From NCBI GenBank assembly GCA_016742175.1, contig JACVCH010000004.1, forward strand, positions 124,001 to 188,000: 64,000 nt of DNA. The letters run 5' to 3'. The notes beneath the pieces were generated by a model that searched no databases, had not been told where the DNA came from, and was given only the letters and a program-made list of their open reading frames with translations. This DNA is from Rhizobiaceae bacterium (GTDB lineage: Bacteria; Pseudomonadota; Alphaproteobacteria; Rhizobiales; Rhizobiaceae). This document shows, in pieces, positions 62,876 to 64,000 of this stretch (positions within the stretch are counted from its first letter, which is position 1; each line of letters begins with the position of its first letter). A program made the translations under genes and the position numbers.

Positions 62876-63436
62876 TCACGTTTCGCGCACGCTCTCCAGT
62901 TCACGCTCCAGACGATCGAACACGCGCTGGACCTCGTCGGGCCGGATGCAGTCGCTTTCCATCAGGCGCAGCGACCAGAAGCCTTCGATGGCGAGGAAGG
63001 CGAGCGCGGAGAGTTCGAAATCGGCCGAGCGCTCGCGCAGACGCTCCATCACCTGCTTTTGATAGCGGCGCACCGGATCGATGAATTCGGGATTTTCGGC
63101 GATCGCCGCGAGCACGCCCGAGGCCGGCTCCGGCTTGTTGATCATCTCCTGGCGCGAATAGCGCAGATAGGCGAGCGCCATGGCGTTGCGGCCTTCGGGC
63201 AAGGCCTCGATGCTCTGCGCAAGCGCGGCCTCCGCGCGCTCGATATGCATTTCGACCAGCGCTTCCAGGAGCTTGGCCTTGGTCGGGAAATTGTAGAGCA
63301 GGCCGCCTTTCGACAATCCTGCCCTTGCGGCAACGGCATCGAGCGATATGTTGCCGGGTCCTTGCTCGCGCGCAAGCGCCTCCGCCGCATCGAGGATGCG
63401 TTGACGCGAACTTGGTCGTCCGGCTGGAAGCTTCAA
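62876..63436 (-). CDS. TetR-family transcriptional regulator
   Basis: A 186-residue regulator. The N-terminal helix-turn-helix is clear: ILDAAEALAREQG, then ISLDAVAARAGLSKGGLLYN with FPTKAKLLEALV. The C-terminal domain is the type found in many AcrR-like proteins controlling efflux pumps. It is divergent from the RND adaptor gene, and the 16-bp palindrome between them is the likely operator. The start must be TTG at 63436: a TAA stop lies eight codons upstream in frame and no ATG or GTG fits. Confidence 0.87.
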   Translation of the reverse strand: MKLPAGRPSSRQRILDAAEALAREQGPGNISLDAVAARAGLSKGGLLYNFPTKAKLLEALVEMHIERAEAALAQSIEALPEGRNAMALAYLRYSRQEMINKPEPASGVLAAIAENPEFIDPVRRYQKQVMERLRERSADFELSALAFLAIEGFWSLRLMESDCIRPDEVQRVFDRLERELESVRET

Positions 63437-63470
63437 TTCGTCACGCTGTGCCTTTGCAGTTTAGCAAATG

Positions 63471-63500
63471 TTGACAATACCGTCCGGACGGTACAGTAAT
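63471..63500 (+). promoter_or_regulatory. TetR operator and promoter of the efflux adaptor gene
   Basis: TACCGTCCGGACGGTA at 63478-63493 is a perfect 16-bp palindrome between the divergent tetR and adaptor genes. It lies exactly between a consensus -35 box TTGACA (63471-63476) and a possible -10 box AGTAAT (63495-63500, 18-base spacer). A repressor bound there would block RNA polymerase on the adaptor side. The leftward tetR promoter must lie in the same 138-base region, so autoregulation is likely. Confidence 0.75.
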
Positions 63501-63574
63501 GCGCCGCACAATTGCAAGACCTCCACGCATCATAGCGCATTTCAGCGCCATCCAGCTTCGTCACGGGCCCACCG

Positions 63575-64000
63575 ATGATCAAACGTTTCCTTATTGCCAT
63601 CGTCTTCGTCGCGGTCGTCGTCGGCGGCATCGTCGGCTTCAACATGTTTCGCGACCAGGCGATCCAGGATTTCTTCGCCAACCGGCAGGCGCCCGCCTTT
63701 CCGGTGGATTCGGTGGTCGCCGAACCGACCGAATGGCAGCCCGGCATCGAAGCGATCGGCACCGTCTATGCCGCGCAGGGCATCGACCTTGCCGTCGAGG
63801 CGACGGGCGTCGTGCGCGAGGTCAATTTCCGCGCCAATGACGAGATCGACCAGGGCGACCTTCTCGTCCAGATCGACGACACGATCGAACGGGCCGAGAT
63901 CGTCGCCGCGCAGTCGCAGGTCGATGTGAGCAACCAGGCGCTGGAGCGCGCGCAGACCCTGTCGGACCGCGGCGTCAGTTCCGCCTCGACCGTGCAGGAG
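63575..64000 (+). CDS. RND efflux periplasmic adaptor, 3' end outside window (partial)
   Basis: The first 142 codons of a membrane-fusion protein. Residues 3-23 form an N-terminal membrane anchor or signal, followed by the lipoyl/barrel-sandwich half (EATGVVREVNFRANDEIDQG, LLVQIDD) and the start of the coiled-coil hairpin (AAQSQVDVSNQALERAQTL). This matches AcrA/MexA-type adaptors. The RND pump gene should follow outside the window. Regulation by the divergent TetR protein is suggested by the palindrome in its promoter. Confidence 0.88.
   Translation, partial: MIKRFLIAIVFVAVVVGGIVGFNMFRDQAIQDFFANRQAPAFPVDSVVAEPTEWQPGIEAIGTVYAAQGIDLAVEATGVVREVNFRANDEIDQGDLLVQIDDTIERAEIVAAQSQVDVSNQALERAQTLSDRGVSSASTVQE

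Noticed and set aside
1-64000. CRISPR arrays, rRNA genes, integrase or attachment sites
   Set aside because: No spaced direct repeats, rRNA-like sequence or integrase gene was seen anywhere in the window.

Overview
The window is about 64 kb of mostly high-G+C DNA from an alphaproteobacterium, most likely Hyphomicrobiales (Rhizobiales). The gene families point this way: a rhizobial-type QuiNAc initiation module, the transglutaminase/ATP-grasp/alpha-E cluster, a DUF2793 protein of the kind seen in alphaproteobacterial phage and gene-transfer-agent tails, and the overall codon bias. The species cannot be named from sequence alone.

Left edge (1-3160): the 5' part of an AAA+ ATPase gene that runs off the window, a hypothetical gene upstream of it on the same strand, and about 650 bases without a convincing gene.

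Centre (3161-52669): one very large surface-polysaccharide (O-antigen or capsule) locus built from tightly packed operons on alternating strands. Six sugar-nucleotide routes can be read: (1) a 2,3-diamino-uronic acid made by WbpB/D/E-like enzymes and probably converted to an amidine by HisH-like + HisF-like + WbpG-like proteins (4.1-14.5 kb); (2) a legionaminic-type nonulosonic acid (PtmE-, LegC-, LegG-, NeuB/LegI- and LegF-like proteins, a NeuD-like acyltransferase and a dehydratase) with its own second HisH/HisF/amidotransferase set (15.7-17.7, 22.4-27.9 and 41.7-44.0 kb); (3) UDP-L-FucNAc (CapE/F/G) with a WbuB-like transferase (17.9-22.4 kb); (4) dTDP-Fuc4N or its acylated form (RmlA, RmlB, WecE, a NeuD-like acyltransferase; 31.3-39.5 kb); (5) UDP-D-QuiNAc plus the lipid-linked initiating transferase (44.1-47.8 kb); (6) GDP-mannose (phosphomannomutase, ManC), with GlmS supplying glucosamine-6-phosphate. 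Assembly genes are Wzz, Wzx, a Wzy candidate, several glycosyltransferases, a GtrB-like/GtrA pair and a GT-C-like membrane protein. Tailoring genes include three methyltransferases, a PhyH-type oxygenase, WbqC and a beta-propeller glycosidase-like protein. A DUF2793 tail-fibre-like gene lies just upstream of neuB.

Right part (52654-64000): a three-gene transglutaminase / circularly permuted ATP-grasp + alpha-E / transglutaminase-DUF2126 cluster; an SDR gene; an O-antigen-ligase-like gene with a GT25 gene; a Pro/Ala-rich hypothetical protein; and a TetR regulator divergent from an RND-efflux adaptor gene, with a perfect 16-bp palindrome between them.

The most striking point is that the locus carries two separate amidotransferase systems borrowed from the histidine-biosynthesis HisHF fold. 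Each HisF-like protein has lost a different one of the two catalytic aspartates of true HisF. This predicts a glycan with two different acetamidino sugars.
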